In this document: one piece after another, positions 52,524-60,197 of the stretch
How positions within the stretch are numbered: position 1 is the stretch's first letter
Layout: each line of letters opens with the position of its first letter
Assembly: GCF_000577335.1 (NCBI RefSeq)
Contig: NZ_CBYL010000001.1
Span: 62,001-126,000 of the forward strand
Direction: 5' to 3'
Source of the DNA: Faecalispora jeddahensis
Lineage (GTDB): Bacteria > Bacillota > Clostridia > Oscillospirales > Acutalibacteraceae
Length of the DNA: 64,000 nucleotides
The notes under the pieces: generated by a model
What the model saw: only the letters and a program-made list of their open reading frames with translations
Database searches by the model: none
Told to the model about the DNA's origin: nothing
Program-made: the position numbers and the translations under genes

Positions 52524-52608
52524 AAAAATGCAAAAAGATTCCTTGGTTTCTTGCTGAAGTTGCAGCAATGATCCGGAAGATGAACTGCCGCAAAGGAGTT
52601 GCTTACAT

Positions 52609-54165
52609 ATGGAAAACACAACCAGGATTCAGGAAATGTTGGAAAAAAAAGCGAAAATCATGCAGGGCGGGGGTCCGCAGCGCGTTCAAAAGCAGCACGC
52701 CGCCGGAAAGCTGACCGCCCGGGAACGCCTGGACCTGTTGTTCGACCCCGGCACTTTTCAGGAATACAACATTTTCATGAAGCACCGCTGCCATGATTTT
52801 GGAATGGAAAAGGTCGACACACCCGCCGAAGGCGTTGTGACCGGATACGGCTTGGTCAATGGCCGCGGCGTGTTTGCCTTTGCGCACGACTTTACCGTTC
52901 TGGGCGGCGCTATGGGAGAAATGCAGGGCATGAAGGTCAAGCGCATACAGGAGCTGGCGCTGGATGCCGGCGTCCCTTTCGTCGGTCTGAACGATTCCGG
53001 CGGCGGCCGCATTCAGGAAGGCCCCGCCACCTCTTACGGCGCGATCTTCTACAACAACGTGATGGCCTCCGGTGTGATCCCACAGATATCCGCTGTTATG
53101 GGCCCCTGCGCAGGCGGCACGGTTTATTCCCCCGCCCTGACGGATTTCGTTTTTTCAGTAGACAGGACCAGCCGCTCTTTTCTTACGGGCCCTTCCGTGA
53201 TCAAAAACGTGACCGGCGAAACCGTGGACGAGGAAACGCTGGGCGGCGCCAGAACGCACAACACACTTTCGGGCGTTTCCCACTATTTCTGCGAGGACGA
53301 CGTCGACTGCATTGAACAGATCAAGGTTCTGCTGAGCTATCTGCCCCCCAACTACCGGGAGCCGCCGCCGGCCTATCCCTGTACCGACGCTCCCGACCGC
53401 CGCTGCGAGATGCTCAATACCTTTATTCCAGACAACGAGAGAAAAACCTACAATATCAAGGATATTATTCTGGAGATCGCCGATAACCACGATTTTTTTG
53501 AAAGACAGGCCATGTATGCCACCAACATTGTCACCGGCTTTATCCGTATGAACGGAAAATCCGTAGGCGTTGTGGCAAACCAGCCGCAAAGTCTGGCAGG
53601 CTGCATCGACATCAACGCCTCTGACAAGGCGGCCCGATTTATCCGCACCTGCGACTGCTTCAATATTCCTCTGCTGTCCATCGTAAGCGTACCCGGCTTT
53701 CTGCCCGGCATCGATCAGGAATTCGGCGGCATCATCCGCCACGGCGCCAAGATGCTCTACGCGTGGTCTGAGGCCACAGTTCCCAAAATCGTTATGGCGG
53801 TGGGCAAGGTCGTCGGCGGTGCACGCCCAGCCATGTGCTCGTGGGAGCTGCATCCGGACATCATTTTTGCGTGGCCTTCCGCGCAGATGATCGTGGTCGG
53901 CGCAGAAAGTGCCGTGGATATTTGCCGCAAAAAGGAGCTGAAAGCCGCGCGGGAGGCCGGAGAGGACGTGGACGCCCTGCGCCGGCAGTATATTGAAGAA
54001 TATACCCGGGAGTTCGTCAACCCCTATAAGGCGGCGGAATTCGGCAAATTCGAAGATATCGTTGAGCCGGCACAATCCCGGCACATCATCATCCGTGCGC
54101 TGGAGATGTTCCGCAACAAAAAAGTTGTTCTGCCGGCACGCAAGCACGGCAACATTCCCCTGTGA
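52609..54165 (+). CDS. Acyl-CoA carboxyltransferase (decarboxylase alpha / carboxylase beta type)
   Basis: A 518-residue biotin-dependent carboxyltransferase of normal length (methylmalonyl-CoA decarboxylase alpha MmdA or propionyl-CoA carboxylase beta). N-terminal half: GKLTARERLDLLFDPGTFQEY, GRGVFAFAHDFTVLGGAMGEMQGMKVKRIQELALDAGVPFVGLNDSGGGRIQEG and the acyl-CoA oxyanion loop VMGPCAGGTVYSPALTDF. C-terminal half: VVANQPQSLAGCIDINASDKAARFIRTCDCFNIPLLSIVSVPGFLPG and HGAKMLYAWSEATVPKIVMAVGKVVGGA. Carboxyl would be passed to or from biotin, but no biotin carrier or carboxylase is in this cluster, so partners must be elsewhere. It lies 47 bases before the CoA-transferase gene. Start ATG after GGAGTTGCTTAC. 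Confidence 0.93.
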   Translation: MENTTRIQEMLEKKAKIMQGGGPQRVQKQHAAGKLTARERLDLLFDPGTFQEYNIFMKHRCHDFGMEKVDTPAEGVVTGYGLVNGRGVFAFAHDFTVLGGAMGEMQGMKVKRIQELALDAGVPFVGLNDSGGGRIQEGPATSYGAIFYNNVMASGVIPQISAVMGPCAGGTVYSPALTDFVFSVDRTSRSFLTGPSVIKNVTGETVDEETLGGARTHNTLSGVSHYFCEDDVDCIEQIKVLLSYLPPNYREPPPAYPCTDAPDRRCEMLNTFIPDNERKTYNIKDIILEIADNHDFFERQAMYATNIVTGFIRMNGKSVGVVANQPQSLAGCIDINASDKAARFIRTCDCFNIPLLSIVSVPGFLPGIDQEFGGIIRHGAKMLYAWSEATVPKIVMAVGKVVGGARPAMCSWELHPDIIFAWPSAQMIVVGAESAVDICRKKELKAAREAGEDVDALRRQYIEEYTREFVNPYKAAEFGKFEDIVEPAQSRHIIIRALEMFRNKKVVLPARKHGNIPL

Positions 54166-54212
54166 AAGCACTGCGCAAGCAGAAGAAACCGATACAGAAA
54201 AGAGGAATCCTT

Positions 54213-55409
54213 ATGACTGGAAAACACGGCCCGCTCAGTGGCATTACGGTGGTGGATCTAACACAGTTCCTGAGCGGCCCCCTGAGCACGATGATCCTGG
54301 CGGATTTGGGCGCCGAGGTCATCAAGATCGAACGTCCCGACCGCCCAAAAGCCAGCGGCCCGTTTTTGAACGGCGAGCGGATCTACGACCTGTCCATCCA
54401 GCGCAGCAAGAAAAGCATCACCTTAAATCTGAAAGCGGAAAAGGACAAACGCGTCCTGATGAAGCTGATTCGTCAGGCGGACATTCTGGTAGAAAACTTT
54501 AAGCCCGGCACCATGGAACGGATGGGTTTCGGCTATGATGTGGTATCCTCCATCAATCCCCGCATCATCCACATGGCGATTTCCGGCTTTGGTTATACAG
54601 GGCCATACCGTGAGCGGGGTGCGCTGGACATGGTGATCCAGGGCATGAGCGGCCTGATGAGCCTGAGCGGCGAGCCGGACGGCCGCCCCATGCGCTGCGG
54701 AACCTCCATCAGCGATGTGGTCAGCGGTCTGTATGCTTTCGGGGCCATGGCGGCCGCCCTGTATGACCGGGAAAAGACCGGCAATGGTCAGTTTATCGAT
54801 GTAGCGATGCTGGACGCAACCTTCTCCTGTCTGGAAAACGCCGTAATCAACACCTGCATCACCGGTAAAAATCCCACACGGGTGGGCAACAGTCATCCTA
54901 CCAGCGTTCCGTTCGGCACCTTTCCCGTTCTGGATGGTGAGATCATCATCACCTGCTCGCGCGATGCCGCATTTTATGACCTCTGCAGAGCCCTGAACCG
55001 CGAGGATATGATTGACGACCCGCGCTTTTCCAAAGCGGAAGCCCGCCGGCAAAACAGGGCGCAGCTGACCGAGGAGATCAGCAGAATCACCAGCCAATAC
55101 ACATTGGATGAATGCGAGAAAATGCTGGAGAAATTCGATGTACCCAACGGCCGCATCAACACGATGACCATGATCTGCGCCGACCCACAGATCGCTGCAC
55201 GGGAAATGATTGTAGAGGCGGAGCATCCCGTGGCAGGCAAATATAGAATGGCCGGCAACCCCATCAAATTCAGCCAGTACCCGCTAACTCAATATGGGCC
55301 GGCCCCTACGCTGGGTCAGCATACCCGTCAGGTTCTCACTGAGTATCTGCACATGCCGCAGGCAGAAATTGACGACCTGCTGGCCGGTCATCAGCCTTTG
55401 TGCAAATAA
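54213..55409 (+). CDS. Family III CoA-transferase (CaiB/BaiF type)
   Basis: A 398-residue CoA-transferase. The start GPLSGITVVDLTQFLSGPLSTMILADLGAEVIKIERPDRPKASG is the family opening; the catalytic Asp lies in RERGALDMVIQGMSGLMSLSGEPDGRPMRCGTSISDVVSGLYAFGAMAAAL (about 145-195). It moves CoA from a donor acyl-CoA to a carboxylate by a glutamyl/aspartyl anhydride. The ATG at 54213 follows AGAGGAA. Placed between a carboxyltransferase and the TTT carboxylate importer, it probably activates the imported acid to its CoA thioester for decarboxylation. Confidence 0.94.
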   Translation: MTGKHGPLSGITVVDLTQFLSGPLSTMILADLGAEVIKIERPDRPKASGPFLNGERIYDLSIQRSKKSITLNLKAEKDKRVLMKLIRQADILVENFKPGTMERMGFGYDVVSSINPRIIHMAISGFGYTGPYRERGALDMVIQGMSGLMSLSGEPDGRPMRCGTSISDVVSGLYAFGAMAAALYDREKTGNGQFIDVAMLDATFSCLENAVINTCITGKNPTRVGNSHPTSVPFGTFPVLDGEIIITCSRDAAFYDLCRALNREDMIDDPRFSKAEARRQNRAQLTEEISRITSQYTLDECEKMLEKFDVPNGRINTMTMICADPQIAAREMIVEAEHPVAGKYRMAGNPIKFSQYPLTQYGPAPTLGQHTRQVLTEYLHMPQAEIDDLLAGHQPLCK

Positions 55410-56134
55410 ATCGCACGATCTTTCCCGAAAGGGACATCGCCTGACGGAAGCACCTGCGGTTTTTGGGCAAGCCAATTTGCGTAAAAAGACGAAAGCGTGG
55501 ATACAGAAAAAAATTGGTAACCCCGATATGAAAAAACTGATTGACGAGGTAAGTTTTTCCCGATTAAGATGAAGAAAACCGGCGAAACGATTGGATACCT
55601 GCCGAATGAAAGCATTTTAAAAAAGCACAACGCTTCCATTTTTCAGAAGGGTAGGCTGTACATAATTTGGTATGCGGTCGCCTGCTCAGACAGGGCTTGG
55701 AATCCCCCTGATACGCTGCTTCTCCGCATCGTTTTCCAAGCCCTGTCCAGCTTTCGAAGGATCTGTTTAAATCTTAGAAAGCTTGTTTCAACGGTTCTTA
55801 CCCTTGGCGGCGGCTGACTACGACCAGATACCGTGCGCTTGCGGCAGCTTCGCTGACAGCAGAGAACATCTGCGGCAACCGGACATTGTCTTGATTCTCA
55901 ATTTGAGCAAAGGATGGCTGCGCTTGCTCCTGTCTTAGAAACATATTTCTTGGATTTTGATTTTTATTCTATGGGGGCGTGACAGATGCTTATGCGGTGA
56001 TATCCACTTTTTGCCTGGCAGCGGAAAATAAGGAGAAAGGAGATTGATGCAAAAATGAGTTACATAATGAAAGCATCCCTCAACATGGTTTTGAGCTTTC
56101 ACCTCATGCCCAATCAAAAAAAGGGGGCGGCACT
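55410..56134. other. 725-bp gap with one inverted repeat, no gene recognised
   Basis: Between CoA-transferase and tctB only short frames without ribosome sites occur. GACAGGGCTTGGA (55689-55701) is repeated inverted as TCCAAGCCCTGTC (55735-55747) with a 33-base loop and no T-run, so it is not a usual terminator. It may be a relic of a mobile element or an RNA processing site. AT-rich promoter-like DNA precedes tctB. Confidence 0.4.
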
Positions 56135-56644
56135 ATGAAATTTGAAGTACCAAAAATCCAGTTGAAGGTCACTGCAAAGACCGGAAACCTTGCTCTGAGT
56201 ATCGTTGCCATGCTGGGTGGCTGCGTGATCCTGATCCTTACGAAGTTTCAAAGCCTGAGCCTGTTCAGCAAAGGACTGCCCGGGGCCGGATTCTTCCCCG
56301 TTTTGTGCGGTGCGGCCATCACCCTGTGCGGGATCGGCATCCTAGTCAACACGCTGCGGCGCATCAGAGCGCAGGACCCAGAGCTGGAAAAGAATCTTGT
56401 TGATGAAAACGAGCTGACAAACTTTTTGTTTGTGACCGGCCTCTCTGTTTTTACGCTGATCGCTTACCGATGGATCGGCCTGCTTGTCTGCCTGTTTGTT
56501 GTGGTACTGGTGGTCTGCCGGTTTCTGAGCAAGGAGACATGGAAGAAGTCCCTCCTTGTCGCTGCGGGCACATTGATTGCCTTCTATCTGTGCTTTGTGG
56601 TTGGGCTGAACATTCCCATGCCGAATAGCCTTATCGGAATATAA
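56135..56644 (+). CDS. tctB: Tripartite tricarboxylate transporter small membrane subunit
   Basis: A 169-residue protein with four membrane helices (about 18-36, 49-68, 93-125 and 138-160). LGGCVILILTKFQSLSLFSKGLPGAGFFPVLCGAAITLCGIGIL is the typical TctB opening with the GAGFFP motif. It pairs with TctA (20 bases downstream) and the TctC-type lipoprotein to import a carboxylate with Na+ or H+. ATG follows a GGGGGCGG run. Confidence 0.92.
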   Translation: MKFEVPKIQLKVTAKTGNLALSIVAMLGGCVILILTKFQSLSLFSKGLPGAGFFPVLCGAAITLCGIGILVNTLRRIRAQDPELEKNLVDENELTNFLFVTGLSVFTLIAYRWIGLLVCLFVVVLVVCRFLSKETWKKSLLVAAGTLIAFYLCFVVGLNIPMPNSLIGI

Positions 56645-56664
56645 AGAGAAAGAAGGTTTATGAA

Positions 56665-58191
56665 ATGGACTACATATCGGAAGTCTTCTCCAATATGAGC
56701 ATGGGCTTCCAGCTCATGGCCGACCCCATCATCCTGCTTTACTGCTTCGCCGGCGTTGTGCTCGGCGCTTTCATCGGCGCCCTGCCCGGCCTTGGCCCAT
56801 CCTGCGGTATTGCCATCCTGCTGCCGGCCACCTACGGCATGGACCCTACCTCCGGAATCATCATGCTGTGCGGCATCTATTATGGCGCTATGTACGGCGG
56901 CTCCATCACCGCTATTCTGATCAACGTTCCCGGCGACGCGGCTTCCGTCTGCACGACGCTGGACGGCTACCCGATGGCCCGCAGAGGCGAAGGCGGCAAG
57001 GCGCTCGGCATGTCGGCGTTTTCTTCCTTCATCGCGGGCACCATCGGAACGATTATGTTCATGTTTCTTGCGCCTTTCATCGCCAAATATGCGCTGACCT
57101 TCGGTGCGTCTGAGTTTTTCGCACTGATGCTTCTGGGGTTGACTTCCGTTGCCGGCATGGCGGGCAAGTCCCTCTCCAAAGCGTTTCTGGCAGCGCTGAT
57201 GGGCCTGTTCATTTCCGTCATCGGTCTGGATTTGATTACCGGCCAGCAAAGGTTCGTTTTCGGGAACGTCAACCTTTATTCCGGCATCGACTTCATTCCC
57301 CTGGCCATGGGCGTGTTCGGCATGACCGAACTGATGCTGACCAGCAAGGCGGACGAAATCCACATCGACGTGGACAAAGCGACACTCAAGATTCGGAACC
57401 TGTTCCCCAATAAGAAAGAGTGGAAGATCTGTATGCCGCATATCATGAGCGGCACGTTTCTGGGCTTTGGCCTCGGTATGATCCCCGGCAACGGCGCCAC
57501 CGTCGCCTCATTTCTTGCGTATGATCTTGCCAAGCGCACCTCGCACCGGGGCAAAGAGTTCGGCACCGGCTGCATTGAGGGAGTGGCAGCACCGGAAGCC
57601 GCCAACAATTCCGCCGTTTCGGGCGCCCTGATCCCCATGCTGACGCTTGGCGTCCCGGGTTCCGCTGCAACCGCGGTTCTGATGGGCGCCCTGATGATGA
57701 TGAATGTAACGCCCGGTCCGTTTCTGTTCAGTGATCACCCCGAAACCGCCTGGGGACTGATCGCCTCGATGTATATCGGCAACATCATCATGGTCGTTCT
57801 GGCCTGCGTCTGCCTGGGTCTGTTCGTCAAGATCCTCAACGTCAAGCCCCATACGCTCAACGCGGTTGTTCTCGCCTTTATCCTGATCGGCGCGTATACA
57901 CTGCAGAACTCCATGTTCACAGTAGGGCTGACCGTCTTTTTCTCCGTCCTCGGCTATTTTATGAAGAAGCTGGGTGTTCCTGCAGCCCCCATGGTTCTTG
58001 CGCTGGTACTGGGCGCCCTCACCGAATCCAGCCTGCGCCGCGCGCTGATTATCGCCGACAGCAATTTCCTGAACATGCTCTCCCGCCCGATTACGGCCGT
58101 CATTCTGGTACTCGTTGTCCTCATGGCCTTCAGTGCTCCCCTGAAAAACCTGTTTTTGAATCGCAAGAATAAAAATGCCGTCCATTCCTGA
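56665..58191 (+). CDS. tctA: Tripartite tricarboxylate transporter large membrane subunit
   Basis: A 508-residue, eleven- to twelve-helix protein with the TctA signature near the start (FIGALPGLGPSCGIAILLPATYGMDPTSGIIMLCGIYYGAMYGGSITAILINVPGDAAS) and its internal copy (GMIPGNGATVASFLAYDLAKRTSHRG and LTLGVPGSAATAVLMGALMMMNVTPGP). Normal length for the family. It forms the transport path with TctB. Confidence 0.96.
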   Translation: MDYISEVFSNMSMGFQLMADPIILLYCFAGVVLGAFIGALPGLGPSCGIAILLPATYGMDPTSGIIMLCGIYYGAMYGGSITAILINVPGDAASVCTTLDGYPMARRGEGGKALGMSAFSSFIAGTIGTIMFMFLAPFIAKYALTFGASEFFALMLLGLTSVAGMAGKSLSKAFLAALMGLFISVIGLDLITGQQRFVFGNVNLYSGIDFIPLAMGVFGMTELMLTSKADEIHIDVDKATLKIRNLFPNKKEWKICMPHIMSGTFLGFGLGMIPGNGATVASFLAYDLAKRTSHRGKEFGTGCIEGVAAPEAANNSAVSGALIPMLTLGVPGSAATAVLMGALMMMNVTPGPFLFSDHPETAWGLIASMYIGNIIMVVLACVCLGLFVKILNVKPHTLNAVVLAFILIGAYTLQNSMFTVGLTVFFSVLGYFMKKLGVPAAPMVLALVLGALTESSLRRALIIADSNFLNMLSRPITAVILVLVVLMAFSAPLKNLFLNRKNKNAVHS

Positions 58192-58262
58192 ACGCTATAT
58201 ACAGTTTGATTTCTAACTGTGTATATAAAAAATTTGTCCCCTACAAAGGAGAGGAGTCAAAG

Positions 58263-59291
58263 ATGAAAAGGATAAAAAGAGGGTTACTTTTACTGCTGGC
58301 TGTTTCCATGATGCTGTCTTTGGTTGCCTGCGGCGGTGCTCAGACTGCAAATCAAAGCGGCGGCTCACAGGCTGCGGAGGCAAGTACCGCTGAGGAGTGG
58401 GTTCCCACAAAAGACATCGAGTTTGTAATTCCCTTCGCTGCCGGCGGCGGCAACGACATTATGGTGCGAAAGATCATTGATATCATTCAAAGAAACAAAC
58501 TGTGCCCCGTGAATGTTGTTCCCGTCAGCAAGCCCGGCGGATCCGGCGTGGTCGGTTATACCTATCTGTCCTCAAAGGGCAAGGGCTATGAGTATGCGCT
58601 GGCCTCGACATCCGCCAGCTTTTACACCCAACCCCTGACCGGCAACTCCCCCTTTACCCCGGATGAAAAAAGCTTCTCTTTCGTGGCGCACCTGTGCAAG
58701 GACCCCGTTGTGCTGACTTCTGTCGCTTCCCTCGGCTTCAAATCCCTGGACGATATTGTGACCTATGCAAAAGCACACCCCGGCGAGCTGAAATATGCCG
58801 GTACCGGGATTGCCTCCGACGACGCAATCATCATGGCGATGCTCAACGACCTGTACGATATCAATCTGGTTTATGTGCCCTATGATTCCGCCGGGGAAAT
58901 GCTCACTGCGCTGCTGGGCGGGCAAGTGGAGCTGGCCGTGCTCACGCCCGCAGAATCTATAGAGCATATGAAAAGCGGGACCTTAACACCGCACGCCGCT
59001 TCTGCAGATGAACGCCTGTCGCTTCTGCCGGATGTGCCGACCTTCCTTGAACTGGGTGTCGACATGAATCATCAGCAGAGCCGCGGTATCGTAATGAACC
59101 CAGATTTGGACGAGAACGTTCAGGCCTACTATTCCGACCTGTTCAGGCGCGTCTCAGAGACCGAGGATTGGAAGCAGTTCATCAACAGCAACAATATGAC
59201 AAACTCCTTTATGGACTACAAACAATATGCCGAATTTTCCAACGGACTGAAAGAGAAGTACACCACTTACCTGAGCCTGGTAAAGAAGTAA
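58263..59291 (+). CDS. tctC: Tripartite tricarboxylate transporter substrate-binding lipoprotein
   Basis: A 342-residue TctC/BugT-type binding protein. Signal peptide MKRIKRGLLLLLAVSMMLS with lipobox LVAC (Cys at about 23), then a Gly/Ser/Gln linker. The mature part has IEFVIPFAAGGGNDIMVRKI (about 50-70), PVSKPGGSGVVGYTYLSSKG (about 88-107), FKSLDDIVTYAKAHPGELKYAGTG and PYDSAGEMLTALLGGQVELAVL, the Bug pattern that binds a carboxylate with two water-bridged loops. ATG at 58263 follows AAAGGAGAGG. Last gene of the cluster, followed by a strong terminator. The bound acid is not known. Confidence 0.95.
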   Translation: MKRIKRGLLLLLAVSMMLSLVACGGAQTANQSGGSQAAEASTAEEWVPTKDIEFVIPFAAGGGNDIMVRKIIDIIQRNKLCPVNVVPVSKPGGSGVVGYTYLSSKGKGYEYALASTSASFYTQPLTGNSPFTPDEKSFSFVAHLCKDPVVLTSVASLGFKSLDDIVTYAKAHPGELKYAGTGIASDDAIIMAMLNDLYDINLVYVPYDSAGEMLTALLGGQVELAVLTPAESIEHMKSGTLTPHAASADERLSLLPDVPTFLELGVDMNHQQSRGIVMNPDLDENVQAYYSDLFRRVSETEDWKQFINSNNMTNSFMDYKQYAEFSNGLKEKYTTYLSLVKK

Positions 59292-59372
59292 TCCTCCGCT
59301 CTATACTCTTAAGCTCAGATGGAAAACAGATTCTCTTCGTTCTGTCCTTCCCCCATTATTGGAAGATTCCCT

Positions 59373-59421
59373 GCAAAGCTAATTGGAGTGCTTCTTTTGA
59401 AGCACTCCAATTAGCTTTTTC
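59373..59421 (+). terminator. Terminator of the tct operon
   Basis: A perfect 20-bp inverted repeat (59374-59393 and 59398-59417) with a TTTT loop, ending in TTTTT. Confidence 0.95.
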
Positions 59422-59474
59422 TATTCTCAATTTGAATACCGCGGCATTACGTCCCTGAGGATCCGGGCTCTTTA

Positions 59475-60077
59475 TTATGAAATCCCCAGTACCCTATGCA
59501 CTTCTTTCTGCACCTCGAAAATTCTTTTCTCTGTAAACTCGGGATAGTCTTTAAACCACTTCATATTCAGCGGGGACGGATGCGGCAGTACATAGGCAGG
59601 CTTCCCGTTGATCTGTTTATCTTCAAAAGCCAATGCAGTAATTTTTTCACGAGGGAAGAAAAACTCTGCCGCGATTCCGCCGATGATAATATAAATGTCG
59701 TTATCGACAAGCTCCATCTCCCGCAACAGCCACTGTTCAGAGCAAATCTTGGGCGGACGACGGTCTCCGCCGCCCGGAGCCTTGCCGGGATAACAATGTG
59801 CCATTGACACAATGTAAAAATGATCCGGATTATAAAAATCCTCGTCCGATATGCGGTACCATTCCCCGCGCAGCCTTCTTCCGCTGGCATCATTAAACGG
59901 CCTGCCTGTTTCATGCACACTTTTGGACGGAGCCTGGCTGATCTGCATGATTTTGGCGTTGTGGTTTCCCTGCACGATGGGATGCGGTTCGAACCCGAAT
60001 ACGTTCTGACACGAGCGACACTGCAAGATTTGATTTTGCAAGTGAATCAGCTTGTTTTTATTTCCTTTTTGCTCCAT
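59475..60077 (-). CDS. Uracil-DNA glycosylase family protein (family 4/5-like, Fe-S)
   Basis: A 200-residue protein. Four cysteines fit an iron-sulfur site: LQCRSCQ (about 18-22), AHCYPGKAPGGGDRRPPKIC (about 94-113). Active-site motifs are present in modified form: ISQAPSKSVHETGRPFNDASGRRL (about 45-68; the usual GEAPG reads SQAPS) and the DNA-pinching motif VLPHPSPLN (about 168-176). Such enzymes remove uracil or other damaged bases. The change in the first motif may mean another lesion is the target. It ends near the cluster terminator and lies 120 bases downstream of the rifampicin phosphotransferase gene. Confidence 0.88.
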   Translation of the reverse strand: MEQKGNKNKLIHLQNQILQCRSCQNVFGFEPHPIVQGNHNAKIMQISQAPSKSVHETGRPFNDASGRRLRGEWYRISDEDFYNPDHFYIVSMAHCYPGKAPGGGDRRPPKICSEQWLLREMELVDNDIYIIIGGIAAEFFFPREKITALAFEDKQINGKPAYVLPHPSPLNMKWFKDYPEFTEKRIFEVQKEVHRVLGIS

Positions 60078-60197
60078 CTCTTTCCTCTTTCTCTCTTAAA
60101 AATAAGCAATGCTTTCAGATCGTTTGAAGTTCTTCGGCACCGGCAATAGAAAATCGATCTCTGAACGCCGGGATTTCGGGCTTCTCTCAATATTGGT

